Source of the DNA: Bifidobacterium saguinibicoloris
GTDB taxonomy: Bacteria > Actinomycetota > Actinomycetes > Actinomycetales > Bifidobacteriaceae
Direction of reading: 5' to 3'
Assembly (NCBI RefSeq): GCF_019331725.1
Contig: NZ_JAHBBF010000016.1
Location: 1 to 56,154 of the forward strand
DNA length: 56,154 nt
The stretch's first letter is position 1. Each line of letters begins with the position of its first letter. This document shows, in pieces, positions 24,980 through 34,031 of the stretch. Position numbers and translations under genes: made by a program. The notes under the pieces were generated by a model. It had not been told where the DNA came from. It made no database searches and worked only from the letters and a program-made list of their open reading frames with translations.

Positions 24980-26509
24980 ATGGATAACAAGAGAAGGCTT
25001 GCGGTCAACGCCGTCGCCACGATCATGGCCTTCGCCGTGCAGGTCGGCGTCAACTTCGTGCTGACCCCGTACATCATCCATACGCTCGGCATCACCGCCT
25101 ACGGCTTCATCCCACTCGTCAACAGCATCGTCGGCTATTCGGGGATCTTCACGGCGGCCCTGAATTCCGTGGCCAGCCGTTTCATCAGTCTGGAATACAA
25201 CCGCGGCGACTTCCATAAGGCCAACGTGTACTTCGCCTCCGTGCTGGTCGCCGATTCCATCTTGGCCGTGGCGTTGGCGGTCCCCGGGGCATTGTTCTCA
25301 TGGTTTCCGCAGATGCTGATGGACGTGCCTGCGAATCTGATCCACGATGTGCAGCTGACGTTCCTGTTTTCGGTGCTGGCCACCGAACTCGGTCTGGTGC
25401 TGTCGGTGTTCGGATGCGTGTACTACGTGCGGAACTGTCTGGACAAAAGCGCCCTGCGCAACATCGAAGGCAACGCGATCCGCGCCGGGCTCCTGGTGGC
25501 GTTGTTCGTGTCGCTCGAACCGAAGATCTACTACGTGACGGCCACGATGCTGGTGGTCACCGTCTACAACTGCATCGCCAACCTGTACTACACGAGAAGA
25601 CTGACGCCGGAGCTCGGACTGCGCAAGGCGCGGTTCAGCGGCAGGGCGGTACGGGAACTGGTCGCCGGCGGAGCATGGAACTCCGTCAATGAGCTCAGCT
25701 ACGTGCTGTTGTGCGCGTTGGGCATCTATCTGGCGAACCTGCTGGTCGGTGCGCGGGTGACGGGCGAGTATTCGGTCGCCAAGACCATGCCGAACTTCAT
25801 CCTGAACATCATCGTTCTGCTCGCCTCCATCTTCGCGCCGCAGGCGATGCAGTACTACGCCAAACAGCGGTACCGGGAAATGAACGCGTTCCTGCTGATG
25901 TCCATCAAGATGACCGGACTGCTCTACATGCTGCCCATCGGCTACCTGCTGGTGTTCGGCACGAACTTCTTCGAGATCTGGGTGCCGGGGCAGGACGCCG
26001 GGTTCCTGCAGGACATGGCCGCGCTGTCGCTGGTCGTGATGATGCCGTCCTGCACGTCCGTGCTGCTCAACAACGTGTTCATCATCACCAACCGGCTCAA
26101 GGTGCCCGCATTGGTGTTCCTGGCGAGCGGCATCCTCAACGTGGTGGTGGTGCTGGCGTTGGCGGCGACCACTTCATGGGGCATCTGGACGATCATCGTC
26201 GTGCAGGGCGTGATCGACGTCATCAAGAACGCCGTCATCATGCCTTGGTATGCCACGACATGCATCGACATCGGGCGTCGCGAGCTCGCCGTCGCCATCG
26301 GCAAGACCTATCTGTGCATGGTTCCCATGATTGCGGTGTGCGTGCTGTACAAGGCGCTGCTGCCCGTGGACAGTTGGGTCACGCTGGTCGTCTCCGCCGC
26401 CGTCTGCGCGACGGTGGCCGGAGCGGCGTGCCTGTTCATCGTCCTGAACCGGGAGGAACGACGGAACGCGTTTGCGTTGATCCGCGCGAAGATGGGGCGC
26501 GCCGTCTGA
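24980..26509 (+). CDS. Wzx-like polysaccharide flippase
   Basis: The 509-residue protein has about fourteen hydrophobic segments and the MATE/MOP-type opening (NAVATIMAFAVQVGVNFVLT, then IHTLGITAYGFIPL). It would flip lipid-linked repeat units outward for the Wzy-like polymerase. GAGGAAG precedes the start. It follows the GT4 genes by 69 bases and ends this operon. Confidence 0.9.
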   Translation: MDNKRRLAVNAVATIMAFAVQVGVNFVLTPYIIHTLGITAYGFIPLVNSIVGYSGIFTAALNSVASRFISLEYNRGDFHKANVYFASVLVADSILAVALAVPGALFSWFPQMLMDVPANLIHDVQLTFLFSVLATELGLVLSVFGCVYYVRNCLDKSALRNIEGNAIRAGLLVALFVSLEPKIYYVTATMLVVTVYNCIANLYYTRRLTPELGLRKARFSGRAVRELVAGGAWNSVNELSYVLLCALGIYLANLLVGARVTGEYSVAKTMPNFILNIIVLLASIFAPQAMQYYAKQRYREMNAFLLMSIKMTGLLYMLPIGYLLVFGTNFFEIWVPGQDAGFLQDMAALSLVVMMPSCTSVLLNNVFIITNRLKVPALVFLASGILNVVVVLALAATTSWGIWTIIVVQGVIDVIKNAVIMPWYATTCIDIGRRELAVAIGKTYLCMVPMIAVCVLYKALLPVDSWVTLVVSAAVCATVAGAACLFIVLNREERRNAFALIRAKMGRAV

Positions 26510-26658
26510 CGGTGCAAGGTGGCGGATATCGTTCCCGAATGCGGAGTTCCTTGCATGATGCGGGCCGATGCTGGGGTAAAGTAGCACGCAGTGCCATTGG
26601 GCAGTCATCCCGGATACGGCCGGGACGGCATCGACAGAACGATGAAGGAGTGGTTCCA

Positions 26659-27129
26659 ATGCCGAATCGAGCGGAACGTCGCGCCAAGGCGAAGGCGACG
26701 CGCAGGGGTATCCCCTCCCAGTACGATTCCACGCGCGGGCGTGGCCGTGCCGGCATGATCGACGAATACCAGCTGCAGGAGCGTTCCCGCAGGCTGCAGG
26801 AGGGTGAGTCCCTCGGGCCGTGGAAGCCGAGCGGCGGCAGCATCGCGGAGACCGACACCACACTGACCACGAACCCGAACTACAAGGATCCCAAGGCGTT
26901 CAAGGCGCCGCATTCGGTGCGCCAATGGTTCCGCGTGGGCAGCTGGACGCTCATCACGCTCGCCATCATCGCGTTCTTCGTGGTGATGTGGCTGCCGAGC
27001 GCGGCGCGCCCCATCTGGCTCATCGCCACCGTGTCCGCGGTGTTCATCGTGGGCGTGGTGAGCCTGTTCTTCACCGCCGGCGATTCGAAGCACAACCCCA
27101 ACCTCGACTCCAACGGCACCGCCGTCTGA
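26659..27129 (+). CDS. Conserved bifidobacterial membrane protein of unknown function
   Basis: The 156-residue product has a very basic N-terminus (MPNRAERRAKAKATRRG), a hydrophilic middle, and two transmembrane helices at about residues 95-112 and 118-138. The ATG follows AAGGAG at 26645-26650. I recognise no functional domain. A strong terminator follows. Confidence 0.7.
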   Translation: MPNRAERRAKAKATRRGIPSQYDSTRGRGRAGMIDEYQLQERSRRLQEGESLGPWKPSGGSIAETDTTLTTNPNYKDPKAFKAPHSVRQWFRVGSWTLITLAIIAFFVVMWLPSAARPIWLIATVSAVFIVGVVSLFFTAGDSKHNPNLDSNGTAV

Positions 27130-27210
27130 CGGAATCGGAGATCGGCGGAAACGGAAAACCGGCGGAACCGGCGTCGCGTCGCCCACGTGACGCACCCCGC
27201 ACGCAAATCA

Positions 27211-27245
27211 CGGAAAACGCACGACGAAGGTTGTGCGTTTTTCCG
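27211..27245 (+). terminator. Intrinsic terminator with U tract
   Basis: CGGAAAACGCAC pairs with GTGCGTTTTTCCG around a short loop. The A/T stretches in the stem provide a T run for either direction. It separates the membrane-protein gene from glgA. Confidence 0.8.
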
Positions 27246-27307
27246 TATGTCGTGCCGTAGAGTGGGTATTGCTTGAATTTCCGTCCGGAAAGAGAGGTAG
27301 GAAACCA

Positions 27308-28558
27308 ATGAAGGTTGACATTCTGACCCGCGAATACCCGCCGCACGTCTACGGCGGCGCAGGCGTCCACGCCGAACAGCTGTCCAAGGTCCTCGCCGAA
27401 CGCATCGACGTGACCGTGCGCGCGTTCGACGGTCCGCGTACCGAAGCCGACGTGCCCGCCATCCCGAACGCGGCGGAGGCGAAGGGCTCCCTCAAGGTCG
27501 TCGGCTACGACACTCCGGCCGAACTCAAGGACGCCAACGGCGCGTTGAAGACCTTCGGCGTCGACCTGCAGATCGCCAACGACGTGGACGCCGACATCAT
27601 CCACGCGCACACCTGGTACGCCTGCCTCGCCGGCTACATGGCCAAGATGCTGCACGGCACCCCGCTGGTCATCACCGCGCACTCGCTCGAACCGTTCCGC
27701 CCGTGGAAGCGCGAACAGCTCGGCGGCGGCTACAACCTGAGCTCCTGGGCCGAGAAGGACGCCTACGAGCATGCGGACCGCGTCATCGCCGTGTCCGGTG
27801 GCATGCGCAACGACATTCTCACCGCCTACCCGAACCTCGACCCGGACAAGGTCGTCGTCGTGTACAACGGCATCACCATGTCCGAGTTCGCCACCCCGGC
27901 GGACGACGATCCGGGCTGGGGCGTCTTCGACCGCTACCACATCGACCGCAGCAAGCCCACCCTGCTGTTCGTCGGACGCATCACCCGCCAGAAGGGCCTG
28001 CCGTACCTGCTCAAGGCGCTGCACTTCGTCGACCCGGGCATCCAGATCGTCCTGTGCGCCGGCGCGCCCGACACCCCGGAGATCATGGAGGAGGTCAAGG
28101 GCGCCTTCGCCGAACTCGACAAGAAGCGCGGCAACATCATCTGGATCGAGGAGATGCTGCCGAAGAACGAGCTGTCCGCGCTCGAACACGGCTGCGACGC
28201 GTTCATCTGCCCGAGCATCTATGAGCCGCTCGGCATTGTCAACCTCGAGGCCATGGCCTGCGGACTGCCCGTCGTCGCCTCCGCCACCGGCGGTATCCCC
28301 GAGGTCGTCGTCGACGGCGAGACCGGCTTCCTCGTCCCGATCGACCAGCTGCACGACGGCACCGGCACGCCCACGAACCCGGACAAGTTCGTGCACGACA
28401 TGGCCGACGCGATCAACAGGATCATGGCCGATCCGGAACTGCGCAAGAAGATGGGCCAGGCCGGCTACGAGCGCGCCCGCGACGTGTTCAGCTGGGAGTC
28501 CATCGCCGACGAGACCGTCAAGGTCTACCAGTCCGTGCTCGACGAGCAGGGCAAGTAA
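27308..28558 (+). CDS. glgA: Glycogen synthase (actinobacterial GlgA type)
   Basis: The 416-residue protein has the GT-B architecture of actinobacterial GlgA/Glg[21 protein letters not shown] at the N-terminus, [27 protein letters not shown], then [17 protein letters not shown] and the E-x7-E in [21 protein letters not shown]. These enzymes extend glycogen or make maltose-1-phosphate from nucleotide-glucose. The ATG at 27308 follows AGAGAGGTAGG and fits the family N-terminus. Expression is probably independent of the EPS genes because of the upstream terminator. Confidence 0.92.
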   Translation: MKVDILTREYPPHVYGGAGVHAEQLSKVLAERIDVTVRAFDGPRTEADVPAIPNAAEAKGSLKVVGYDTPAELKDANGALKTFGVDLQIANDVDADIIHAHTWYACLAGYMAKMLHGTPLVITAHSLEPFRPWKREQLGGGYNLSSWAEKDAYEHADRVIAVSGGMRNDILTAYPNLDPDKVVVVYNGITMSEFATPADDDPGWGVFDRYHIDRSKPTLLFVGRITRQKGLPYLLKALHFVDPGIQIVLCAGAPDTPEIMEEVKGAFAELDKKRGNIIWIEEMLPKNELSALEHGCDAFICPSIYEPLGIVNLEAMACGLPVVASATGGIPEVVVDGETGFLVPIDQLHDGTGTPTNPDKFVHDMADAINRIMADPELRKKMGQAGYERARDVFSWESIADETVKVYQSVLDEQGK

Positions 28559-28610
28559 CAGAACAAGTAGCAGGTGACGAACCGTCACCCATAACGACCA
28601 ACGACCCATG

Positions 28611-28644
28611 ACGCGTGCTTCCCGCACATGCGGGGAGCACGCGT
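28611..28644 (+). terminator. Strong hairpin after glgA, no U tract
   Basis: ACGCGTGCT and CCCGC pair with GCGGG and AGCACGCGT around an ACAT loop, giving a stem of about 15 pairs. It lacks a following T run, so it may be a terminator, a processing site or an attenuator between glgA and the ABC ATPase gene. Confidence 0.55.
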
Positions 28645-28664
28645 TCGTCTGAAAGGAAACGACC

Positions 28665-29516
28665 ATGGCCGACGACGTCGTGCTCCAGCTTGAGAACGTC
28701 GAATTCCGCCGCAACCGCCGCGTCATCATCACCGACGTGAACCTGACCATCCGCGCGGGGGAGCGTTGGGTGCTGTTCGGACCGAACGGCATCGGCAAAT
28801 CCACCGCCGTCGGCATGCTCGCCACGCGCACCTTCCCCTCCGAAGGATGCGTGTTCATCCTGGGCCATCAGCTCGGCAAATACGACGTGTTCAAACTGCG
28901 CACGCGCATTGGCCTCGCCTCCGCCGACCTGGGCAGGCAGTTCCCCGAATTCGAGGATCCGCTCGACGCGGTCGTCACCGGCCTCTCCGCCGTGACCGGG
29001 CGTTGGCGCGACACGTACACGCCTGAGGAGTACGCGCGCGCCCGCGGCCTGCTGCACGACTTCCGTGTGGGCTACCTCGAAGGCAAGGAGATGTGGCGGC
29101 TTTCGGAGGGCGAACGTACGCGTGTGCTCATCGCCCGCGCGCTCATGGGCGATCCGGAGCTGCTCATCATGGACGAGCCGACCACCGGGCTCGACCTGGG
29201 CGGCCGCGAACAGGTGATGCGCACGTTGAGCCGCATCGGCGAGGAAAGCTCCGACCGCGCGGTGGTGCTCGTCACGCACCGTCTGGAGGAGATTCCCGCT
29301 GGATTTGACCACATCGCCATCATGGGCAGGAAGCCGATCCCCGCCGAGGACGCCACCGAGGAGGGCGTCGATTCGATGGGCAATCCCGGTGCCGGCACCA
29401 TCGTCTACACCGGTCCGCTCGAGCAGGGGCTCACCGACGAGCGCCTCTCCAGCCTGTTCGGCATGCCCATCGAGGTGGAGCATTCCCACGGCCGCTGGGC
29501 CGCCTACGCGGTGTGA
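28665..29516 (+). CDS. Single-domain ABC ATPase
   Basis: The 283-residue protein has one ABC nucleotide-binding domain: Walker A FGPNGIGKST near residue 43, the signature LSEGERTRVLIARAL, Walker B LLIMDEPTTGLDLGG and the switch histidine in VLVTHRLEEI. It has no membrane segment, and no permease gene is adjacent. It most resembles the ModF/YlmA group of uncertain role. AAAGGAAACGACC provides the ribosome site. Confidence 0.85.
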   Translation: MADDVVLQLENVEFRRNRRVIITDVNLTIRAGERWVLFGPNGIGKSTAVGMLATRTFPSEGCVFILGHQLGKYDVFKLRTRIGLASADLGRQFPEFEDPLDAVVTGLSAVTGRWRDTYTPEEYARARGLLHDFRVGYLEGKEMWRLSEGERTRVLIARALMGDPELLIMDEPTTGLDLGGREQVMRTLSRIGEESSDRAVVLVTHRLEEIPAGFDHIAIMGRKPIPAEDATEEGVDSMGNPGAGTIVYTGPLEQGLTDERLSSLFGMPIEVEHSHGRWAAYAV

Positions 29517-29530
29517 TGTGTGTGCCGCGC

Positions 29531-29587
29531 GTGACGTGCGTGTGATGTGCGTGACGTGCGTGTGATGTGCGTGACGTGCGTGTGATG
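29531..29587 (+). repeat. Tandem repeat, 20-bp unit, nearly three copies
   Basis: The unit GTGACGTGCGTGTGATGTGC repeats at 29531, 29551 and 29571, the last copy diverging in its final few bases. It starts 14 bp after the ABC gene stop and does not encode a protein. Confidence 0.85.
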
Positions 29588-29684
29588 AAGAGCCGCCGTG
29601 CGCGATGCCGCGTTGATGCGTGTGATGTCATGCGTCACGTGTCGCGGTATGACCTGCATGGTGTGTGACGCGGTGTGGAATCAT

Positions 29685-30190
29685 GCTGTCCAGTGCGGGT
29701 GCTTGACCGGATAGGCCGTCTCGATGCTGTTCACCCGTTGTCCGGCACATTTCTGTGCCGGACAACACGTCTCGGAGTGATTCTTGTGTTGTCCGGCATG
29801 ATGCTCTGCCGGGTAACCCCCATATACGGCGATTCGGCGTTGTCCGGCACGGGTTGACGCCGGACAACGCGCTTCGAACGGTTCCCGGCGTTGTCCGGTA
29901 CGCAAATCGCCCGTGCAACCGTGATTCTCCTGTGATTTCCAGAGCGGTTCGGGATGATTCCGGGAATGTCCGTGCCGGGTAACGTGAATCGAGGGATTCG
30001 CCGCGTTGTACGGCACCTTCGTGTGACCGATCAACTCCCATATGTACTGCCATCGGGTTATCCGGCACGCCATCTCGCGCCGGGCAACTCCTAATACCAC
30101 CGGATGAAGGTTGTCCGGCGCAGAAGTGCGCCGGACAACCGTAATTCCGCTCGGTTTCCGGTTATCTGGTGAATTGTCCGCCGGACTACG
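29685..30190. repeat. Evenly spaced array of imperfect 30-base palindromes
   Basis: Units of two 12-base arms around a 6-base loop start at 29737, 29788, 29839, 29890, about 29954, 30005, 30057, 30110 and 30161, with a more decayed one near 29685. Spacing is 51-53 bases except one gap of 64. The best units read GTTGTCCGGCAC-loop-GTGCCGGACAAC (29737-29766) and GTTGTCCGGCGC-loop-GCGCCGGACAAC (30110-30139), where both arms changed together. Loops differ between units. The 21-base linkers share only weak similarity. The period is a multiple of three, so spurious repetitive reading frames run through it. It lies between two convergent genes. I see no protein-coding gene in 29588-30237. Confidence 0.85.
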
Positions 30191-30237
30191 TGGCCGAAGC
30201 ACATGGCATCCGGCCACGGGCCGGCGGGAGTGCGGGT

Positions 30238-30501
30238 CTATTTGCTGTGCTTCTTTACGAGTTTGATGACAGTCGGCACTGCTATGCCGGCGAAAACGCC
30301 CAGACCGCTGATGACTTTGTTCCGTGTCTCATCCCTATTGCCCTTGCAGTTCTCGCAGTATTTCCCTTTGTTGTCCCGCGCGAGTGGCGCGTTGCACTCC
30401 TTGCAGTGTCGACGTTCCACGGGGGAGGATTCCGGCTGTCCCGTGTTCGAGACGTCGCCGTTGTCGGTGTCAGTCCCGGTCTTCCACTTCAGCATCATCA
30501 C
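30238..30501 (-). CDS. Small zinc-ribbon protein with C-terminal membrane helix
   Basis: The 87-residue product has a four-cysteine zinc ribbon (HCKECNAP, then KYCENCKG) at about residues 32-53. A single hydrophobic helix (VISGLGVFAGIAVPTVIKLV) leads to a basic C-terminus, so it is probably tail-anchored. An AAAGG site lies eight bases before three successive ATG codons. It overlaps the end of the larger zinc-ribbon gene by 32 bases in another frame, which implies coupled expression. No known family was recognised. Confidence 0.7.
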   Translation of the reverse strand: MMMLKWKTGTDTDNGDVSNTGQPESSPVERRHCKECNAPLARDNKGKYCENCKGNRDETRNKVISGLGVFAGIAVPTVIKLVKKHSK

Positions 30502-31636
30502 TGTGGCCTTTCTGCCGTATCGGCTTATCGATTGCTTCCACGCCGGCGGGCTTGCCCGTCAGTGCCTGCTGTGGTCTCTGCGGCTGTGCTATTCCCGTCA
30601 AGAGACGGTTCAGACGCCTCAGGTTCTCCTTGTTCTTGGTTTTCGCCTCAAGACTGAGATGCTCGTTGAGTCGTATCAACGTATCCTCGTCGTCGAGGGC
30701 GTTGTCGTGAATGAACGCTCCGAACTGTCGCAATACTTCATTGCTTGCTTCTGTCTGCCCGAGAGAGGCATACCCGCGGCCGGCTATCTGAATCGTATCC
30801 GTGATTCCCATGAGCGCGTTCAAGGCGTCGGCGGCTTTGACATCCTTTCCCCTGTGTCGCTTGTTGTACGCGATCGCGCGCATTTGTTCCTCGAAGTTCC
30901 GGGTCAGGATGCTACGTGCTTCATTCGCCTGCATGATGGCGTGCATCATCAGTTGGTCTCGCAGACGCCTGTCTGTGACCGTGCGCGCCTGCTGGAACAT
31001 AGCCCATGCGGCATCCACCTTGGCCAGACGGTCATTCTGTTGTTCGATGTGGAGGTCATGGACCGCGGCTTTCACGTCCTTGACTTCCGAGAGCACCATC
31101 GATATGGCGGCTTGCGTCTGGAGATGCTGCATTGTCGGCAGCAGGTCGGGAATCTGTTCGGACAATTCCAGTCTGACTTGCTTTACAATCCGGCCTTTGC
31201 CGTCATATAGCGCCGCCAGAGTCTCCCCTTGCAGATCCTGTTGGAAATGCAGTTTGCCTTCATCGACGAGCTTCTGGAAGTGTTGCGGTATCTTCGCGAC
31301 CATCCGTACATCGCCTTTGACGAATGTCTGCTGCAGGAACTGCACCATGCCCGGCATCAACATCTGCACGTGCTCCCAGCTGTTGAGTATGTGCAGCAAT
31401 CGCCGCTTATCGTCGGCGACGATTTCCATCGTGTCGATTATTTCAACCGTGTCGGGGGACTCTTCGTCTTCTGCTTCTATGTGTATCACGTCGTAGTTGA
31501 GCGAGGCGGCGATTTCATGTGATGTCAGCCCTTTGATCGGCTGGTCCGCATTCTCTCCACAGAATCCGCAATACGGACAAGTTCGTGCTTGCTCGGATAT
31601 GGCGGTTCCGCATTCGGGACACATCATCATGCTCAT
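30470..31636 (-). CDS. Zinc-ribbon and coiled-coil protein of unknown function
   Basis: The 388-residue product starts with a zinc ribbon (MCPECGTAISE then TCPYCGFCG). An acidic segment (EAEDEESPDTVEI) follows, then a long helical region rich in Q, L and A that looks coiled (roughly 85-330), and a basic tail. No transmembrane helix is seen. The ATG at 31636 is chosen because TATAGT lies six bases upstream on this strand, indicating leaderless transcription; an in-frame ATG at 31663 lies upstream of that element. Codon use is less G/C-biased than in the neighbours. Function unknown. Confidence 0.7.
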   Translation of the reverse strand: MSMMMCPECGTAISEQARTCPYCGFCGENADQPIKGLTSHEIAASLNYDVIHIEAEDEESPDTVEIIDTMEIVADDKRRLLHILNSWEHVQMLMPGMVQFLQQTFVKGDVRMVAKIPQHFQKLVDEGKLHFQQDLQGETLAALYDGKGRIVKQVRLELSEQIPDLLPTMQHLQTQAAISMVLSEVKDVKAAVHDLHIEQQNDRLAKVDAAWAMFQQARTVTDRRLRDQLMMHAIMQANEARSILTRNFEEQMRAIAYNKRHRGKDVKAADALNALMGITDTIQIAGRGYASLGQTEASNEVLRQFGAFIHDNALDDEDTLIRLNEHLSLEAKTKNKENLRRLNRLLTGIAQPQRPQQALTGKPAGVEAIDKPIRQKGHSDDAEVEDRD

Positions 31637-31642
31637 GCGATT

Positions 31643-31648
31643 ACTATA
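31643..31648 (-). promoter_or_regulatory. -10 element for leaderless zinc-ribbon transcript
   Basis: TATAGT on the minus strand ends six bases before the ATG at 31636. No clear -35 hexamer is visible. Confidence 0.5.
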
Positions 31649-31751
31649 GCGCCGAAGCCACATGTGGTTTTGTTGCGGGATGGCCGATTCTCAGGACCGT
31701 CCATGGATTGGCTTTCGTTGTATCGTCATGCGGTAGCCAAGACTTGATGAT

Positions 31752-31790
31752 GGCGGTGCGCGGTTCATCTGGGATGACTCGCGCACCGCC
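31752..31790 (-). terminator. Hairpin downstream of the SDR gene
   Basis: GGCGGTGCGCG (31752-31762) pairs perfectly with CGCGCACCGCC (31780-31790) around a 17-base loop. It lies just past the stop of the minus-strand dehydrogenase gene and lacks a clear T run. Confidence 0.6.
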
Positions 31791-31826
31791 TGTGAATGGG
31801 GAGGCGGGCTGCGTGTTTCGCGTCGC

Positions 31827-32678
31827 CTAGTACACGGAGTAGCCGCCGTCGACCTGCAGGTTGGTGCCGGTGACGTACGAGGAGGTGTCGCTGGCGAGGA
31901 AGAGCACGGCCGTGGCGATCTCCTCGTTGGTGCCGAACCGGTGCATCGGCACCGGTGAGACCATCATGTCGTGCGCTTCGGGCACGATGCGTCCCTCGAA
32001 GATGCCGGACCACACGTATCCGGGGGAGACCGTGTTGGAGCGGATGCCGTATGGCGCCAACGCGGCGGCGAGGTATCGCGCGTACTCGTGGATGCCTGCC
32101 TTGGACGCGCCGTACGCGGCGACCGGCGAGGGACCTCCGCCGATGAAGTTCGCGTTGTGTGCGGACAAGGACGACGTGAACACCAGGGAGCCGCCGTGCC
32201 CGTGTTCGCGCATGATGTGCTGCGCGATCTGCGCCGTCAGGTATGCGCCGGTCAGGTTGATGTCGATGGTCTTCTTCCACACTTCGTACGGTTCGTCCGC
32301 GTCGTCGCCGGGCACGTTCACGCCGGCGTTGAGGAACGCGACGTCCACCGTGCCGAGCGTTTCGACGAGCGACGTCTTCAATGCGTCGACCTGCTCCTTG
32401 TCCGACACGTCGCAGTAGAGCGGGACGACGTTCACGTCGTAGCGTTCGGACAGTTCGGCGGCGAGCGGTTCGAGCGTCTCCTTGGTGCGCGGCAGGTCGA
32501 CGATCGCCACGTCGGCGCCTGCTTCGGCCCATGCGGCGGCCACGTTGCGGCCCAGGCCGCCGGCGCCGCCGGTGACGAAGCCTTTCTTGCCTTTCAGTGA
32601 GAACCGGTCCATGATGCGATGGTCCGGTTCCTTCCACTGGTCGAGCGGGTACTGGTCGAAGATCGTGGCGTCCGTCAT
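31827..32678 (-). CDS. Short-chain dehydrogenase/reductase, probably sugar or polyol specific
   Basis: The 283-residue protein has the classical SDR pattern: GFVTGGAGGLGRNVA for NAD(P) binding near residue 33, NAGVN, the catalytic serine in VFTSSLSAHN and YGASKAG with the catalytic Tyr and Lys. VDGGYSVY closes it. The N-terminal extension (FDQYPLDQWKEPD) resembles sugar/polyol dehydrogenases such as mannitol or sorbitol 2-dehydrogenase. The ATG at 32678 is preferred to 32690, because GGAGGG sits four bases before it. It stands alone, so the substrate is uncertain. Confidence 0.85.
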   Translation of the reverse strand: MTDATIFDQYPLDQWKEPDHRIMDRFSLKGKKGFVTGGAGGLGRNVAAAWAEAGADVAIVDLPRTKETLEPLAAELSERYDVNVVPLYCDVSDKEQVDALKTSLVETLGTVDVAFLNAGVNVPGDDADEPYEVWKKTIDINLTGAYLTAQIAQHIMREHGHGGSLVFTSSLSAHNANFIGGGPSPVAAYGASKAGIHEYARYLAAALAPYGIRSNTVSPGYVWSGIFEGRIVPEAHDMMVSPVPMHRFGTNEEIATAVLFLASDTSSYVTGTNLQVDGGYSVY

Positions 32679-32866
32679 GGAGCCCTCCATTCTGTTCGGT
32701 GAGGCGGCTTCGTCGCCGTCCTCGTCTCAGGGAGGCTATCATACGCGGCGTCCGTCCGCGCCGTGATTCGTGTGCGGCTGCGTCGCCGTTTTCCGATTGT
32801 GGTGCGGCCGCGTCTATTCTGGTGACCATGCCGATGTGGAATGCGTCGGCGACGGAAGGGAGCGAG

Positions 32867-33619
32867 GTGACGATGCCGCTTACGATGGCGCAGTGGTTCC
32901 TGTATTGGACGGCGTATTCGTTCATGGGATGGGCATGGGAGACGATGCTCAGCGTGGTGCTGCGCAGACGTTTCGAGGACCGCGGCATGCTCAACGGGCC
33001 AATCTGTCCGATATACGGGTTCGGCGCGTTGCTGGTATTGCTGCTCCTGCATGACGTGCGCAATCCGCTCGCCTTGTTCCTCGCCAGCGGCGTGGTCGCC
33101 TGTACGTTGGAGTACCTGTCGTCGTGGGTCATCGAGAAGCTCTACCACGTCCGGTTCTGGGATTATACGGGCAAGCCGTTCAACATCAACGGCCGCGTGT
33201 ACCTCAATGGGTTCCTGGCGTTCGGGTTCGGCGCGGCGGCGGTGGTGCTCGTGGTCCAGCCGTGGATGACGGCCATCGTGGAATCGTGGCCGGAACTCGT
33301 GGTGTTGGTCGTCGCCGCGGTGTTGTGCGTCGCGACGGCGGCGGATTGGGCCATCACTCTGGCGGGGCTGCACAGTTTCGACTCGAGGCTCGCGCGCGTG
33401 GGCGAACAGATCAGGATGCGCAAGCTCGAACAGATCGAAGCCATCGACACGCATATCGACATGGCCGACGAGATGCTCACCCGTTCCCTCAACTGGCAGC
33501 AGCGCCGACTGGTGCGCATCTTCCCCGGATTGATCTCGCTGCGTAACCCGGACATCGTCAAGGGCGTCCGCGAACTGCTGGAACGGCAACGAGAGCACAT
33601 GAGGAAAGGAACGAAGTGA
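32867..33619 (+). CDS. CmpB-like putative ABC-transporter membrane protein
   Basis: The roughly 250-residue protein has five or six hydrophobic segments and the family block YSFMGWAWETMLS followed by RGMLNGPICPIYGFGALL, seen in the 'putative ABC-transporter type IV' (CmpB) group. Its biochemical role is not established. A GTG at 32867 and an ATG at 32873 both follow a GGAAGGGAG site; an ATG at 32828 is a third option. The stop overlaps the next start as GTGA. Confidence 0.72.
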   Translation: MTMPLTMAQWFLYWTAYSFMGWAWETMLSVVLRRRFEDRGMLNGPICPIYGFGALLVLLLLHDVRNPLALFLASGVVACTLEYLSSWVIEKLYHVRFWDYTGKPFNINGRVYLNGFLAFGFGAAAVVLVVQPWMTAIVESWPELVVLVVAAVLCVATAADWAITLAGLHSFDSRLARVGEQIRMRKLEQIEAIDTHIDMADEMLTRSLNWQQRRLVRIFPGLISLRNPDIVKGVRELLERQREHMRKGTK

Positions 33620-33861
33620 CGAAGACACCGAAGCAAGGGCAACGGCAGGCCGCCATGGACGAGCGGTGGGCCAGGGCGCTCGCCGCCAAAGGAGGCGGAT
33701 CGAGGGGGCGTGGTCTCCGCGATGAGACCGCGGAGGCCGCGGCGGCACCTACCGGAGTCTCCGCGGCGCGCGCCTCGGGTGCGAACGGCGGCCATGCCAT
33801 GCGGGTCAAGCCGTTCAAGGCTACCGGCCACAAGGGCGGCATCAGCCGTCAGGGGAGCTGA
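33616..33861 (+). CDS. Small basic protein of unknown function
   Basis: The 81-residue product is rich in G, A, R and K, with no membrane helix, and is probably disordered. It starts at a GTG overlapping the stop of the upstream membrane-protein gene, with AAAGGA upstream. The coupling suggests a real gene, but no family is recognised. Confidence 0.55.
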   Translation: MTKTPKQGQRQAAMDERWARALAAKGGGSRGRGLRDETAEAAAAPTGVSAARASGANGGHAMRVKPFKATGHKGGISRQGS

Positions 33862-34031
33862 CGCCAAAAAAGTTGAATCGAATCCGTGAATGCAAAAGAC
33901 CTTGCCGCCTGAGTGTGTCTTTGATTGCCCAACGTGCCATTGCATCCGATTGAATTCGCCCGACTCCGATCGGGTGGTCTTCAAGTACGTGGAAAACCTA
34001 TGACGAGTGGTGGTTCACGCGCCTGACTCGT

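Noticed and set aside
28611..28644. Hairpin resembling a CRISPR repeat stem
   Set aside because: It is a single copy between glgA and the ABC gene and the similarity is limited to a GC-rich palindrome.
29685..30190. The palindrome array as a second CRISPR
   Set aside because: Repeats differ from unit to unit, linkers are about 21 bases and weakly similar to each other, and no cas genes adjoin it.
29628..30217. Repetitive open frames through the palindrome array
   Set aside because: The 51-bp period is a multiple of three, so frames stay open by chance; they lack ribosome sites and run on both strands.
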